This document shows positions 1 through 12,070 of a stretch of DNA of 64,000 nucleotides, piece by piece. Under the pieces are notes generated by a model. That model saw nothing but the letters and a program-made list of their open reading frames with translations. It had not been told where the DNA came from and ran no database searches. Made by a program: the position numbers and the translations under genes. The stretch's first letter is position 1. Each line of letters starts with the position of its first letter. The stretch covers positions 47,609,131-47,673,130 of the forward strand of contig NC_065548.1 in the NCBI RefSeq assembly GCF_022605725.1. The letters are read 5' to 3'. This stretch comes from Anthonomus grandis grandis. Its lineage: Eukaryota; Arthropoda; Insecta; Coleoptera; Curculionidae.

Positions 1-1990
1 ACAAATTAACAACAGAAAATAACAATTTATTTAAGTCTTGATTATCACAGAGAATTATGTTATGTTATTTATCGTTAAGAGGAATAATTATTTAAGTTGG
101 TAATAAGGAACCACAACATCACACAAAAAATACACAATCAAAGTGTGGTTGTCAAAATAAAATAAATTATGTTACACCCAAACCTTTTGGGGAATGAAGC
201 TTCAATTCGAATTAAACTAATACTTTACATGGCCCGGTATATCCCGCCACGGACATTGACCTAAGCAAAAAAAAAAAAAATAACAACCCTAACTGTTGAA
301 GCTTCCCCACTTAAAATTACCCTTTTATTAGTTTACTCTAATATTTACTAGCTAATCTGAGAAAATTTGACATCTTAGTGGAGTAGTCTGAAAATAAATA
401 ATATAACCCAAGTATATACTCGTAGTACTACGAAGCCGGCTGCGTCTTACCTCACAGGAGTCACTTGTCACATATATATGTACTCTTATCAGTAATATTC
501 AATAATAAAATAGCATCGATTAAATAATGTCAATAAAATTTTAAATAAGCTTATGTATGTACCTCAACTCAAGAGATAAAAGTTGTGATAATAAAAATAA
601 AATAAGTGAATAAAAAAAATGTTATGTTGTGTCACCTAGCTCCACACACAGCAGACTACTTCAGATTCGAGATTCTCCTAGACATCCAATTCCCAGTCAA
701 AGAAAAACTGCAGGCTTCCAACCTTCACCTCTTCCACTTCACAATACGCCAAGCTCTGGTAGTGGTCTAGGTTAGACGTTAGCTCACAGTTGCTTAAAAT
801 CTCCTTCTAGATTAGAGCCAGTAGAGTACATAACCCCAAAACGAAAGCACCATGTGGCATGAAGAAATTAGGTCCGTACAAAAAAAATCCATTCAAAATC
901 CATGTTATGTAGCTCTAGTAGCCAAAAGAAAAGAAAAACCTATACTATCAGTATAAACGATAAATTCAAGAATACCTACTTGCTAATTAAATTGTCCCCT
1001 GCCAATGCCAATCAGAACCGCTATTTTGCCGATGTTCGAGGGCACGTGAAAAATTATTAGGTTTTAAATCGCCATAAAGGCCAGTAAATTCAACAAAACA
1101 ACAAATTACAGCATTACGCCCAAAAAGTTGATTTACTATCACCACATTTAGTCAATTATATCCCCATATGGGTAAAATTCACACGAATTTCAAAAAGAAC
1201 TAAAGCACTCTTCACTTCATGACGGCGGTCTGGGAAAAGGAACGACCGCAGAGGTCAAACCCGTATTTAAGCAATCACGCACAAAGTGTATTGCCAATCG
1301 AAATATATAACAAAATAACTTAACTTTTTTTATAAGTACCATAAAACCTTTTATAAAAAAATAAATAACAAAATTTGTGGCCCAAGGAAGTTGGCAATGA
1401 AAATATGTGTCACTATGACAATCAATTTCGATTTTGCCTAGACCAGCAACTTTTTGCTATCTTCCAAGAAAACTAATATTTACATTAGATAAAAAGAGAC
1501 AAAAATTAGATAGGTCAGTCTGAGTAAAATCAACCAGCATATCTGGTATGGTCAAGCCAAAATCAGATATTGTACTATGAACAGTACAACATACACAATA
1601 ATTGTACATGCCCAATTAATCATTATTCGTTATAAAATAATTAAATAATCAATATGGGATATAATTTAAATTCTAAAATATTTCTTTAGTCCAGAACCGG
1701 GTTTTATAAGAGTATAAATAAAATTTCATTAACAACCAGTACAATATGAAGCTGAAATGTACAAGACTAAATGTGTCATTAAAAAAAAGAATACTGCAAT
1801 TTGAAATGGCTAGAGAACAGAACTATGGGTTACTTGGGAGGCTATTACAGAGAGGGCATTACTAGTATCAATCATTAATATTTGTAAAATATCTATTTTG
1901 AAAATATAACTGTAATCAGTGCTTTTAATAAAGAGTATAAAATGCCAATTTTAACCTGTAACAATGAATGAGATTCAACTTTCGTGGACA
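1..1990. other. AT-rich non-coding sequence
   Basis: No gene could be supported here. The sequence is AT-rich with short A and T runs and many stops in all frames. One less AT-rich island at about 640-770 stays open in two plus-strand frames and is preceded by AG and followed by GT, but there is no homology I can name. The stretch is most simply intron or upstream sequence of the plus-strand CEP350-like gene. Confidence 0.5.
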
Positions 1991-1993
1991 TGT

Positions 1994-3162
1994 CTATAAA
2001 AAAGAAGAATCCAATTCACGATCAGTAACTAGTTCAGACTCATTAATTTGATGATTCAAAGACAATTTATTCGATGAAATATTAATTTTAAAATATTTGA
2101 AAATATGTACATGTAATAATGATGCCAAGTCTGAACCAAAGTTACTGGCGTGATTAGACTTCAAAATCTCACACAGATTAATATTATTCTCATGAAAAGT
2201 ACGATAAAGGGCCTTATTACTATTATAGATAACATTATGGTTTAAATAAGTATAAGGGCTTGTCATCACTAAAGTGCTTGTATCAACATGATTTTGAATT
2301 AAATTTTTTAAAACATCAGATGAAGAACAAATTCCATTTAACATTACTATTAAAAAATCTTCTTTCGTAAAGTCCTTAACTAAATTTGATGCTGTCCTAA
2401 TCACCTCACTGCTTGAACTGCCCGGCTTCAGGAAACACTGGACCTTGTAGTAAGCTTCAAACTTTAAACGTAAATGTTTTAAGAACACTCTGCTACAATT
2501 TCCACCAACAAAGAGAAGCCGAGGTCGACTATCGTCAGGTGTATTTGGCCTAGTTGGTAGCTGTGTTGGAGAATTAATAACAACAGATTTGGATATCTGC
2601 AACTGTTCCTTCAATGCACAAATGTCGGAATAACAGGTATCTTTTTCAGTCTCCAACACCTTTACGGAGTCTAACATCTTCTTATTTAAGTTAGTTAAGT
2701 CGTTTACGTCTTTTTGTAGCAAGTTTATTTCAGTCTTATAGGTTAAGACTCATTTTCTAATGTTTTTATCGTTACAATTAAATTTTTATTTAGGATATTT
2801 AGCTCGTTTATTTGTGAATTGAACTTAAGACTTGCCCTTTCGCTCACTTTCAGCAATGCCAACAATTCATCTTCTTTAATTTTTAAGTTTTCCAATTCAA
2901 CTTTAAGCTCTTCATTCCGTTTATGCAAATTTTCCAGGGATGAGGAAAACTTCTTTTCGGCCTCCGACACTTCATCTTCAAAAACCATGCTGTTTCTTCT
3001 CATTCTCTCTATATGTCTATCCTTCTCTTTTAATTCTGTCAACAAATCATAAATCTTTTGCTCATTAATCATCTTGGTATCCTTCGAACGTGGACAGATG
3101 ATGTAATTTGAGGCTTCAGGATACGCCTTGACATGTGAGCTTTGACCAGATTTTCGTCCATT
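1994..3162 (-). pseudogene. Orphan non-LTR retrotransposon ORF1 (coiled coil plus SGNH/esterase-like domain), frameshifted
   Basis: The minus strand reads open from 3162 to a stop at 2743-2745 (start codon ATG at 3072), and then the same kind of protein continues in another frame to 1994. The first part is a long charged coiled coil rich in E, K and L heptads. After the frameshift the coil goes on for about 45 residues and is followed by a globular domain with 'RLLFVGGNCSRVFL', 'SSEVIRTASNLVKDFTKEDF' and 'TSPYTYLNHNVIYN'. This layout resembles the SGNH-hydrolase-like ORF1 proteins of CR1/Jockey-type elements, which act as RNA-binding or esterase-like partners of the reverse transcriptase. No ORF2 follows downstream on the minus strand, so it is an orphan piece. 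One indel near 2740 separates the halves. A host coiled-coil gene is a less likely alternative. Confidence 0.55.
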
Positions 3163-3165
3163 TCA

Positions 3166-3820
3166 CGAATAAATAATCTTCGACCATGCTTTCGATTTTT
3201 TAGTTAGCAAGTAAATCAAATACTTGATTCAAGATGACCATACCATTTACAGTTGTGATGTTCATCATAAGGTAGAAAGGTACCATGGGACATCTTCGCG
3301 TCCTTCTTTGAAGGGTGTATGCAAAGCTTATCCAATGTGTCAATTCCTCATTTCGTCATATTATAAAATAATATCTCTTCAGGTTTCTTTCTTGTTTTCT
3401 GGATCAAGATTTGTTGTACCATCATGAAATGTGCTCAATAATACTTATATATTGTTGAAATAAAAACTGATATTTTCATGTCTTTGTTTTCTATCTGAAC
3501 AAATTAAGATAAACAAAGATTTTTCTAATTTTCTCGAAAACGAATCGACCCATTTTAAAAAAAATCAAACGTCAAAATAAAAGACTTCGAAAGACCTTTT
3601 AAACAAGCTACTACTCGATACCCCTTGCCATTTAAAATTTTTAAGTGGATGACTCTGGGGGGAAGAGGGTGAAAGGGGGTGAAGTAATTTTAGGTTAGAA
3701 AGTTGTCCCCCTTGACAAACTTTTTGATGTATTTCGGCGTTTTTTTTTTTTTAAACAGTGGTTTTCGATAAATCCGTGGTGGGAGGTTTTCAAATGAACA
3801 CCCTGTATATTTGGTCAATA
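3166..3820. other. Non-coding repeat-like sequence ending in ACCCTGTATAT
   Basis: No gene seen. The part from about 3530 carries A/T homopolymers, a G-rich patch (around 3655-3685) and ends near 3799-3811 with 'accctgtatat', the same terminal word that closes the MITEs at 4561-4957 and 20906-21289. It is probably a decayed short mobile element, but no partner inverted repeat was found. Confidence 0.35.
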
Positions 3821-3834
3821 TGCATCTACACACA

Positions 3835-4033
3835 TAAAACAAATATTCTTAAAAAATATGTTAATCACTCTTACGCTACCAGGAATTATGTAAACCGGCA
3901 CTTAAAGATACCAACTATTAAAAAAAACAACAGATTTTTAGGATACCTGGCTTCAAAATTATATAACATTCTCCCAAGTAGTTTGAGAGCTTTAAACAAT
4001 TTAGTAAACGCTGTAGGGAATTTATATTTTTAA
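3835..4033 (+). pseudogene. C-terminal tail of a non-LTR reverse transcriptase ORF2 (fragment)
   Basis: The reading contains 'KKYVNHSYATRNYV' followed about 30 residues later by 'ASKLYNILPSSLRALNN'. The same pattern ('EHVNHSYATRAQ' then 'ISKIYNLVPGHIKDKIN') ends the ORF2 of the retrotransposon at 8047-12437, so this is the extreme 3' end of a related element. Everything upstream, including the catalytic core, is missing. This is typical of 5'-truncated insertions. A T-rich stretch after the stop may be the decayed tail. Confidence 0.6.
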
Positions 4034-4560
4034 ATAAAAGTTTTATTTTTTTTTAAATAGTTCAAACGAAAAAATATAATGTTTTTTTTCTTTAGGTTAT
4101 ATGGTGTTTCGATTTTTTATTCCTTTCTGTGACTACTATTGATAGTGTAGGTCAAGTTATGTTGATTTTGGCTGGAAGTTAAGTACTATAGGTTCTGGTC
4201 AATTTACATATTAATTTTTTTTTGTATACTTTATTTTAAGCACACAGGTGTTTACGTATCTAGGTGCATGTCAAATTGTGAAAGACCTTTAATAACTAAT
4301 AAGAAATTGCAAATTAATTCTTATTGTAACAGAACCAAGTTGATTAATAAATATAATGTCCGACGAGTTTTTTATTAAAAGAATTTTATCATATATAGTT
4401 AGAAGTTTGTAGTTTAACAATATAGTCTAAGTTCATGAAACTTAGCACTTGCACACTCCAAAAATTATTGATCGTCAGCTTGTTAGACTATCAATATTTT
4501 GGATCTGAGATCGATCCTCGCTATGACTTTTTAACGGTTCCTAACAGCTACATTTTATAT

Positions 4561-4957
4561 ACAGGGTGTTTCATAATTAGTCGGGCAAACTTGCAGGGAT
4601 TGTAAAAAGTCTTAGAATAGGCCAGTTTGCTCAATAAACTTATTTTTTATGATAAATTTGACATCCCTGCAGATATTTTTCTGAAAATTAGTCGGTAGCA
4701 TCTAGTACTATTTTCTAATACATAATTTAATTTTTTATTTTACCAGTGGCGTCCATGCGGGCTAGAACCTAGTGAACTCTTAAAAAAAATGGCACGCCAC
4801 TGTTTTTGCTTCAAATAAAAAATGTTTTTCAAATTTTTGTCATTGTTAATGGTTAAAATAAGATTTTTTTCCTTACATTTTATCACCCTGTATCTCAAAA
4901 TCTATCATTTTTGGATAGTCTCTCCAAGTTTGTCCCAATAATTATGAAACACCCTGT
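4561..4957. repeat. MITE with ACAGGGTGT terminal inverted repeats
   Basis: The left end 'acagggtgtttcataatta' and the right end 'taattatgaaacaccctgt' are inverted copies of each other, and the similarity continues inward through 'gggcaaactt' against 'aagtttgtccc', giving inverted repeats of roughly 33 bp. Flanking bases are TATA on both sides, as expected for TA target duplication of the Tc1/mariner group. The 397-bp interior has no coding capacity. A tiny 59-bp inverted-repeat unit (4744-4802) sits inside it. Confidence 0.75.
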
Positions 4958-5114
4958 ATATACCAAAACTATACATGGAAAACGTTTTCTGATAAGTAAA
5001 ACTCTTAGATTGGTAAATACACTTAGTTAGGATAAACAACAAACTAGTCACATCGTTGAATTTCGCTACGTAATTCCCATTAACAGAAATCACTTTGATA
5101 ATTTTATTTTTTAG

Positions 5115-5239
5115 TTTGACCAGCTGCTGAACGACGAGGACGCCAGGATAGATAATTGGAAAGTGTTGCTAAAAATTAGGGAGCAGTTTCTACTAGATCG
5201 GACTAAAGGCGAACTCGTATGGTTAGAAATGCAAAGAAA
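5115..5239 (+). CDS. CEP350: Internal exon of a CEP350-like centrosomal protein gene (exon a)
   Basis: A 125-bp exon bounded by 'ttttttag' before and 'gtaagt' after. It opens in phase 0 and leaves two bases of a split Lys codon. The peptide includes 'LLNDEDARIDNWKVLLKIRE' and 'TKGELVWLEMQRK'. I recall a matching block in vertebrate CEP350, a large centrosomal, microtubule-anchoring coiled-coil protein, where a conserved region begins with an E/D-rich 'ARIxxWKxLLKxRE' pattern. GC content and codon choice stand out from the AT-rich surroundings. The next exon (16098) continues the codon exactly. A different coiled-coil centrosomal protein is possible, but a host gene is certain enough. Confidence 0.75.
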
Positions 5240-5553
5240 GTAAGTAGAATTTCAATATGTTAGAGTCGTTTTTTTCTTTATTAAGTTTTATTCAGAACGA
5301 GTTAAACGGGTAATTGGCTCATTGATGTAATAGTTAGTATTATGGTATGGTATTAAAAAAGTTTCTGAGCTTATTGATTCTATTGGGGATAGCAGCATAT
5401 TACACTGTGAAAAAACACATATCTATTAAAACTATTTCTGACTTTTTTAATGTTGGCAAATTAATACTATCTTTTACTCACTGATAATCATATTTCTGCC
5501 CATGATATTGCGCTGCCACTTCTTCAACCCTCCAAAATTTATGTTGAGCCCTT

Positions 5554-5830
5554 TTAAAAAAATAACATACGAGTACACACATATATACAGTGCTTTTCCT
5601 TAATTAAATGGAAAGGGTGGACTTGTGGCACTTTATTTTGAAGCTCCTGACGAGTACTATTCGTTATTGTCTGTCGTAAATCCATTACTGAAGCAGGTTC
5701 AGTTTCGTACACCTTTTGCTTCAAATAGTCCCATAAAAAAAAGTCTAGAGGTGTCAAATCTGGCGAGCGAGCTGGCCATTCCACAAATTCTCGACGGCTT
5801 CTTTACATTCTGTTGACAAGCCTCAAACAG
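5554..5830 (-). pseudogene. Mariner-like transposase C-terminal fragment
   Basis: The minus strand encodes 'EFVEWPARSPDLTPLDFFLW' followed by 'DYLKQKVYETEPASVMDLRQ'. The 'W-P-x-R-S-P-D-L-T-P-L-D-F' block holds the third catalytic aspartate of mariner-like IS630-type DDE transposases of the kind with an N-terminal DUF4817 helix-turn-helix, and matches the complete copy at 31521-32574. Only the last third of the protein is left. It lies in the first visible intron of the CEP350-like gene. Confidence 0.7.
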
Positions 5831-6920
5831 AATGTAAAAACGAAATAGAAATAGAAGTGAATGTGTAAACAAAATAAAAAAAAATAAAATAAAAAAAAAC
5901 AATAATAAATACAGGTTTATATTTTTTATCATTAATTTGCTTGTATGGATAATACAGTGAGGTAAACTTTTCTGAAACAGCGAAAAAATGCCCTTATGTT
6001 GGTAAAAATGTGCAACGTAGCCACACATTGAACCACAAAATAGTAATAGCGCAAAAGTTGATTCATATTATTCTGCAATTCATATGAATTAAAAACTAAA
6101 TTAAAAACTCCTTCAGTGGTTAAGCTTGACGTAAAATAAAAATAAAATATCTCAGTCTACCAATATGTTTATACATACATTTAGTAAATACAATAAGCAT
6201 TTATTACAATATGGCTTTATATTATTTTGGTAAAAACAAGCAGTTTTAATTTAATTTTAAAGACAATAAATAATATGTTTTTGAAGACGTTAAGACTCCA
6301 AGGTCACTAAATAAACTTGTGCCCTGCAATCGTCAAAACGCAATATATCACTAAATATTTCAATTTTTTTCTTTTATTAAGATAGGTACTATTGAACTTA
6401 ATCATTTTGTTATGAATACTAGGTATCATCTCTTTTATTTTCTTTATATAAAATAGATCTAATAAAATATTCAATGATTTCTTACTGATTTGAACAGTGG
6501 TGTTGGTATAAACTCCTTAAGTTTGATAATATTGTCTATAGATAGGTAACATGTCCAATCTATGGTAGACAATATTAGGTAGATGAGTAAAATAAAAAGA
6601 AAATAAATAATAATCTATATATTCCTCTACATTCTGTATCATTAACACACAAAAATATGCTTCGAATTCCATCATTTCTAATCCGCAAAGTCTTGAGGTT
6701 TTGCTTTCTTATTTTAAGCAAAAGTAATTGATTTATTTTTATTCATTAGGCCCTTTAAAATTTAAATCTAAACTAAATAGGTAGCACCTTATTAAAATCT
6801 AACAATTTATATGTACATACTTATTTAGATACATACTTTGTATTCATCTACATAAAAATAAAAAACCTAACTTAAAAACAAAACACTTTCGAAATTCCAA
6901 AACCCAAAATACAACACACC
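5831..6920. other. Intron, no feature seen
   Basis: AT-rich intronic sequence with A-rich runs near 5876-5910. I see no protein similarity and no long inverted repeat in this stretch. Confidence 0.5.
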
Positions 6921-7116
6921 TTCCAGTGGCGAAGCGTGAACTTTTATTTCGGGTAGACAAACAATAAAAATCGTTAATTAGAAAAAAATGTGTATTCAAT
7001 ATTATTCACTTTAATTAAATAGAGAATGAGAAAATAGCGCGAAAATAGAAAGCGCATGAAATATTAACTAAAAAGAGAAAAATTATGTAGTGATATAAAA
7101 AAGAAAAAACTAATTA

Positions 7117-7181
7117 CTACTAACAAAGTTTACTGAATAAAATACTTTTAGTAGTATTTATTCAGTAAACTTTGCTACTAG
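7117..7181. repeat. Hairpin-forming inverted repeat
   Basis: About 28 bp around 'aacaaagtttactgaata' are repeated in inverted form as 'tattcagtaaactttg' after a short spacer of six bases. It lies in the left arm of the hAT element and codes for nothing. Confidence 0.8.
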
Positions 7182-7184
7182 CAT

Positions 7185-8046
7185 AAAAAGATAGTGTTAG
7201 AAAAAGAATAATAAGCTAATAGAGTCCACAGAAAGTATACAACACCAACTAGTAATAATAGTCACTTCTTTACTTTAAATAGATTTATTTTGTAAAACAC
7301 TGATTACTTTAAAAGAAATTATGTCTGACCGCTCAGAATGCCGTCGTTCATCCGACCAGTGTTGCCAGATGGCCCAACAAAAATTGAACTGGGTGAACCG
7401 AAATTATCGTAAATTATCGTACGATAGATGGCGTGAGTATACAGGATTGAGTCAGTAGGAATTTTTAGTGCGATTTTTTTATGAAGCGCCCATTTATTCA
7501 AAACTTGTAAAAAAAACGCAAAATATACACAATAATAATATATTGAAAAAATAATATGGAATCCTTCAAAAACAAAACAGGTATAGATACAAGCGAAAAA
7601 GAAAACAAAAATGTAGGTACGTAGTATATGTTTCAAGCTACTTAAGCCTTGCTACTTAAGCCTTTCACAGTGTGTGATCACCTTTAAAAAGTTAAATACC
7701 CGAATTAAGTGTCCTGACAAAATTAGTAAAATTAGTGGGAAAGAGTGCAAATTAAAAATTGAAACTTTATACCAGAAGAGTTTATAACCGTATGTACCTC
7801 TTACCATAATTTTTAATTGAACATATTATAAATCTGTATTAAAATCCCGGTACAAGTACTGCAATCTAGAATATAAACAAATAGTTTGTGCACAAGGAAT
7901 TTCTTAACTGTCCGGCATTGTATATATATATAAATCTACGTTCGGCGAAATATTTTTCAACATAGCTTTAGCGTACCATACACCTAAAATACTTTACGGA
8001 AATAGAAATAATATATTAATTCATATCTTTCGTCGAATGAAATGAA
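7185..8046. other. hAT left-arm remainder and 5' untranslated region of the retrotransposon
   Basis: No gene seen. The boundary between hAT sequence and the 5' end of the retrotransposon lies somewhere here; I could not fix it because no clean target duplication matches the bases after the 3' tail (AACACC is a weak candidate near 7241). A perfect tandem pair of a 14-mer (gctacttaagcctt) is found at 7637-7664. Confidence 0.4.
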
Positions 8047-8835
8047 ATGGCCGATGAAGATATAAGAAGTCTTTTAAAATCTTTGATTGCTTCAAACCAG
8101 GAGGTTAAAGAAGAAATTAGGCTAAGTAAAGAAGCCCTATCTGACGAAATACGTGACCTGAAGGAAGAGTTTCGAGGCGAAATCAACAAGCTAAAAGGAG
8201 AAAACGAAACGTTGAGAACAGAAATAAGCACCCTAAAGGTAAAATTGAAAAAACAAGAACAGGAACATAAGAAATATAAATTTATGATTTACGGTCTTGA
8301 AGAGCAAGAATCGAAAAACGACGTGGAAGTGTGTTTACAGCTGTTCAACGAAAATTTAAGGTCGAAGTGTACATTTTCCGACTTTCGCAACGTCTACCGA
8401 GTGGGAAAGCCGGGAGGCGAAAGAGTGCGCCCTATCTCAGTTGAAAGCAACAGTTACTTTTTACGTAAATACATATTAACTAACGCTTACAAGTTAAAAG
8501 GTACAAAAATCTATATTTCTCCTGAATACACCCAAGACGAATACAAAGATATAAAAATTTTAAGAGAACACCTAAAAAAGGCTCGACAAAATCAACAAGC
8601 TGCAAAAATTAAAAACAAGACATTAGTTATTGAGGGTAAAACATATTCAGTAAAAGAATTACAAAGTAAAGAAACAGCTGGGCTTTTCCAAGAGGGTACT
8701 AAAGGCAACAAAGAGACACCATCAGGCTCAAATAAACGTAGAGCTTCTCCATCCCGCACTGGAATCCAGGAGAAGGAGAATCCTACCAAGAGGAAAACTC
8801 GTGCTCAAAATAGGGATTATGATAAAAAAAATTAG
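8047..8835 (+). CDS. Retrotransposon ORF1 protein (coiled coil plus RRM-like domain)
   Basis: An uninterrupted 262-residue reading frame. Residues 1-75 form a highly charged coiled coil (repeats such as 'EEIRLSKEALSDEIRDLKEE'). Residues about 76-185 carry 'KYKFMIYGLEE' and 'FRNVYRVGKPGGERVRPISV', the pattern of an L1 ORF1-type RNA-binding domain, followed by helical 'EYTQDEYKDIKILREHLKKA'. The tail is basic and Ser/Lys-rich ('NKRRASPSRTG', 'NPTKRKTRAQNR'), likely nucleic-acid binding. Such proteins trimerise and coat the element RNA. The ATG at 8047 is the first good start after a leader with stops. It is the only long intact retroelement ORF1 in the window. Confidence 0.8.
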   Translation: MADEDIRSLLKSLIASNQEVKEEIRLSKEALSDEIRDLKEEFRGEINKLKGENETLRTEISTLKVKLKKQEQEHKKYKFMIYGLEEQESKNDVEVCLQLFNENLRSKCTFSDFRNVYRVGKPGGERVRPISVESNSYFLRKYILTNAYKLKGTKIYISPEYTQDEYKDIKILREHLKKARQNQQAAKIKNKTLVIEGKTYSVKELQSKETAGLFQEGTKGNKETPSGSNKRRASPSRTGIQEKENPTKRKTRAQNRDYDKKN

Positions 8836-9169
8836 TTTTGAAACTAATTTGTATATGGGTTTTGAACTCTAAATTTTATTATTTGTTTACTTCAAATTTT
8901 TTTGGTTTTAAGATCTGTGTAGGCTTTACGTTCGTAACTTGTTGCACTTTTAAGACTGTTGGAGGGAGAATTCTGCAAGGACATAATTATATTTTATATT
9001 TAATTTTGTTTTTTGTATATTTTGGTTATTGTTTTAGAATCTGTGTTGGTTGTACGTTGTAAGTCCTTTAAGCGTTTTTTAGCCTTTTTTATTCTATTTA
9101 TTTATTTCTAAATTCTATCAGGTCTAAAGTGTTTTATTGGCATGAGATAAAAGCATTTCTTTCATTGAC

Positions 9170-12070
9170 ATGGATAATTATATCAGGGACTATACATATT
9201 TAAAAATTGACACATCAGAAATAGAAAACCCAAATGATTTGAATGACCATATTTTGCCAAATAGTAATTTTAATATTTTGCAATTGAATATTAGAAGTAT
9301 AAATCAAAATTTTGATAATCTACAATGTCTGCTGGACCAATTTTCATTTAATTTTGATGTCATTGTTCTCTCAGAAACACATTATGTCTTTGATGAAACA
9401 GTTTATCGGATGAATGGATATAATATAATATATAATAGAGGCATTTTAAATAAATGTGATGGAATAATTATTTTTGTAAAAGAACACGTATCACAAAAAC
9501 ATAAATTTGAATTCATTGGTCAAGTAAAATCAATAGAATTGGAAATAACTACCCCTTTAACAAATATGCTTTTAATAACTTGTATATATAAATCTCCCAG
9601 TATAAATAAGGATCAATTTAATAATGATTTTGCCCACTATCTCGAACAGAAAAAGAATATAAAAAACCATGTAATTACTGGTGATATAAATATAGATTTG
9701 TTATCAATGAAAAGGGAAAGTGAGGAATATAAAAATATAATGAATTCCTATCATTTTGTTTCGTATATTAATAAATTTACCAGACCGGAGTCAAAAACCT
9801 GTCTAGATCATTTTTTGGTTAAAATTTGTAATGAGGATATTTCAAAAATTCCTACGTCTTTTATTTTGAAATATGATCTTACAGATCATTTTCCAATTAT
9901 TTTGAATTTAAGCTTAAAGGATGAGGATGCAAAAAATAATAGTCATTTAGTGAAAACAAAGAAATATATTAACTATGAGGCATTAAGAAATGACTTAGAA
10001 ATGGAAGACTGGCAATTGATATATGGTACAAGAGACACGGAAGTGGCAACAAGGATGTTTATGGATATTTTAGTTGGGAAAATTGAAAAACATACAGAAT
10101 TAATTAAAATAAGTAACAGGAAAAACGGAAAAAGTAAATGGATTACGAAAGGTTTACTAAGAAAAATAAATGAAAAAAATAGTTTATATCTACAGTGTAA
10201 AAGAGAACCAAATAATGAAGAACTAAAGGAAAGATATAAAACATTCAATAATGAGATAAAAAAACTTATTAAGGGAGCAAAAAGGGACTTTGTACAAAAT
10301 ACAATTAGAGACAACAAAGATAAAACTAAAGCCCTCTGGAATTGCGTTAATGCCATATGTAGTAATAAAAAAAAGAACAAGGGAAATATTAGTAAAATTA
10401 AGCATACAAATGGTGAAATACTGGAAGACAAACAAAACATAGCAAACCAGTTTAATAAATATTTTAGTGAAATAGGGCAAATACTATAAAAATAACGAAT
10501 ACCTATGTTTATAAGTCTAACGAAAACCATCATATTCATCAATCGATGTTTTTAAGGGAAACGACGCCCACTGAGGTCATAGAGATCATTGACAGGTTAA
10601 AAAAAGGCAAATCGCCAGGTGTTGATGGCGTTAAGGCCGAAACCCTAAAAGAAATAAAAATTGAAATAGCACATGTGCTAGCATATTTAATAAATATGTC
10701 CTTCAATACAGGTATCTTTCCCGAAATTTTAAAAATTGGTATGATCACACCTCTACACAAAACTGGCCTGGAAGAAGACCTTAACAACTACAGACCAATC
10801 TCTCTAATTTCCAGTATAGCTAAAATTTATGAAAAAATTTTTAAAAATCGGTTAGTGTCATTTCTAACAAAGAACTCCATTCTTTCAAACAAACAGTTTG
10901 GCTTTCGAGAAAAAATGTCAACAGAAGATGCAATTATACATTTAACAAATTATTTATATGAAAACTTAGATAAATCGAAACCATCACTCTGTATCTTTGT
11001 TGACCTCTCTAAAGCCTGTGATACTGTTAATCACAAAATCCTGTTAGATAATCTTGAGGAATAGTTCATAAACTAGTTGAAAGTTATTTAAAAAATAGAA
11101 AACAACTTGTCAAGATCGATGAAGTACAAAGCTCCTTCGCAGACATAACCTGTGGGGTACCCCAAGGCACTGTACTTGGCCCATTATTATTTATATTATA
11201 TGTAAATGACTTACTTAAGATTGATATTTTGGGGGAAATAGTAAGCTACGCTGATGACACTGCCATATGTTATTCAGGAAATTCATGGAATTCTTTAAAA
11301 CAGAACGCTGAAGCTGATCTTAGAAAAATTTCCTCTTGGTTTCAATCAAACAGACTGTCTTTAAACGCCTCTAAAACAAAGTATTTGACATTTACATCTT
11401 ACACTAATAACTTGCCTCTGATGGGTCCTCTTAATATAAACTCCCATTTTGAGATACCAGAAGCAAATTCCATAAAGTATTTAGGTATAACATTAGACCG
11501 GTACTTAAAATGGGATATACATGCAGGTGAACTTACAAACAAATTAAGAGGCTTGATATCTAAGTTTAAACGACTTAAGGATTTTATGGATATTAAACAC
11601 TTAAAAACATTGTACTTTGCTCTGGTACAATCACATTTAAATTATGGACTCAGCGGATGGGGTGGATTAAGAAATTGTTGAAAGTTGTTCAAAAATGGAT
11701 TTTAAAAATAATCTATGATAAAGACAAACTGTTTCCATCTGATCAGCTATACAATCTTGCTGGTATATTTGACTTAAAACAATTATATGTTCAAAAGTTA
11801 CTTTTAAATCTTCATAAAAGGAAAATCACAGTTGAACATGTGAATCATTCATATGCTACTCGAGCTCAAAATCAAAGCGCTGTAGTTCCACGAAATGAAA
11901 AAACTATTGGTCAGCGATATTTTAGATTCTATATCTCTAAGATTTATAATTTGGTTCCGGGGCATATAAAAGATAAAATAAATCAAAAAAATTTTAAATT
12001 TTATGTGAAAGACTGGATACAGCGGACGGACAGAGAAACGTTTAATAATATATTAAATCATAATATGTAA
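9170..12070 (+). pseudogene. Retrotransposon ORF2: APE endonuclease and reverse transcriptase, frameshifted
   Basis: Reading begins at 9170. The endonuclease domain shows 'LQLNIRSINQNFDNL', 'VIVLSETHY', 'HVITGDINIDLL' and 'TDHFPIILNLSL', matching AP-endonuclease motifs. The reverse transcriptase follows in a second frame from 10546 with 'GKSPGVDGVKAE', 'LNNYRPISLIS' and 'FVDLSKACDTVNHKIL' (Cys replaces the usual Phe in the palm motif), then 'CGVPQGTVLGPLLF' and the catalytic 'YADDTAI'. The C-terminus ends with 'VNHSYATR' and a helical tail. Frame changes occur near 10490-10546, 11060 and 11670, so the copy is inactive, though otherwise well preserved. Confidence 0.8.

Noticed and set aside
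5699..6028. Minus-strand open frame rich in Phe and Leu over 5699-6028
   Set aside because: It runs through intronic A/T-rich sequence and overlaps the transposase fragment in another frame; no family pattern.
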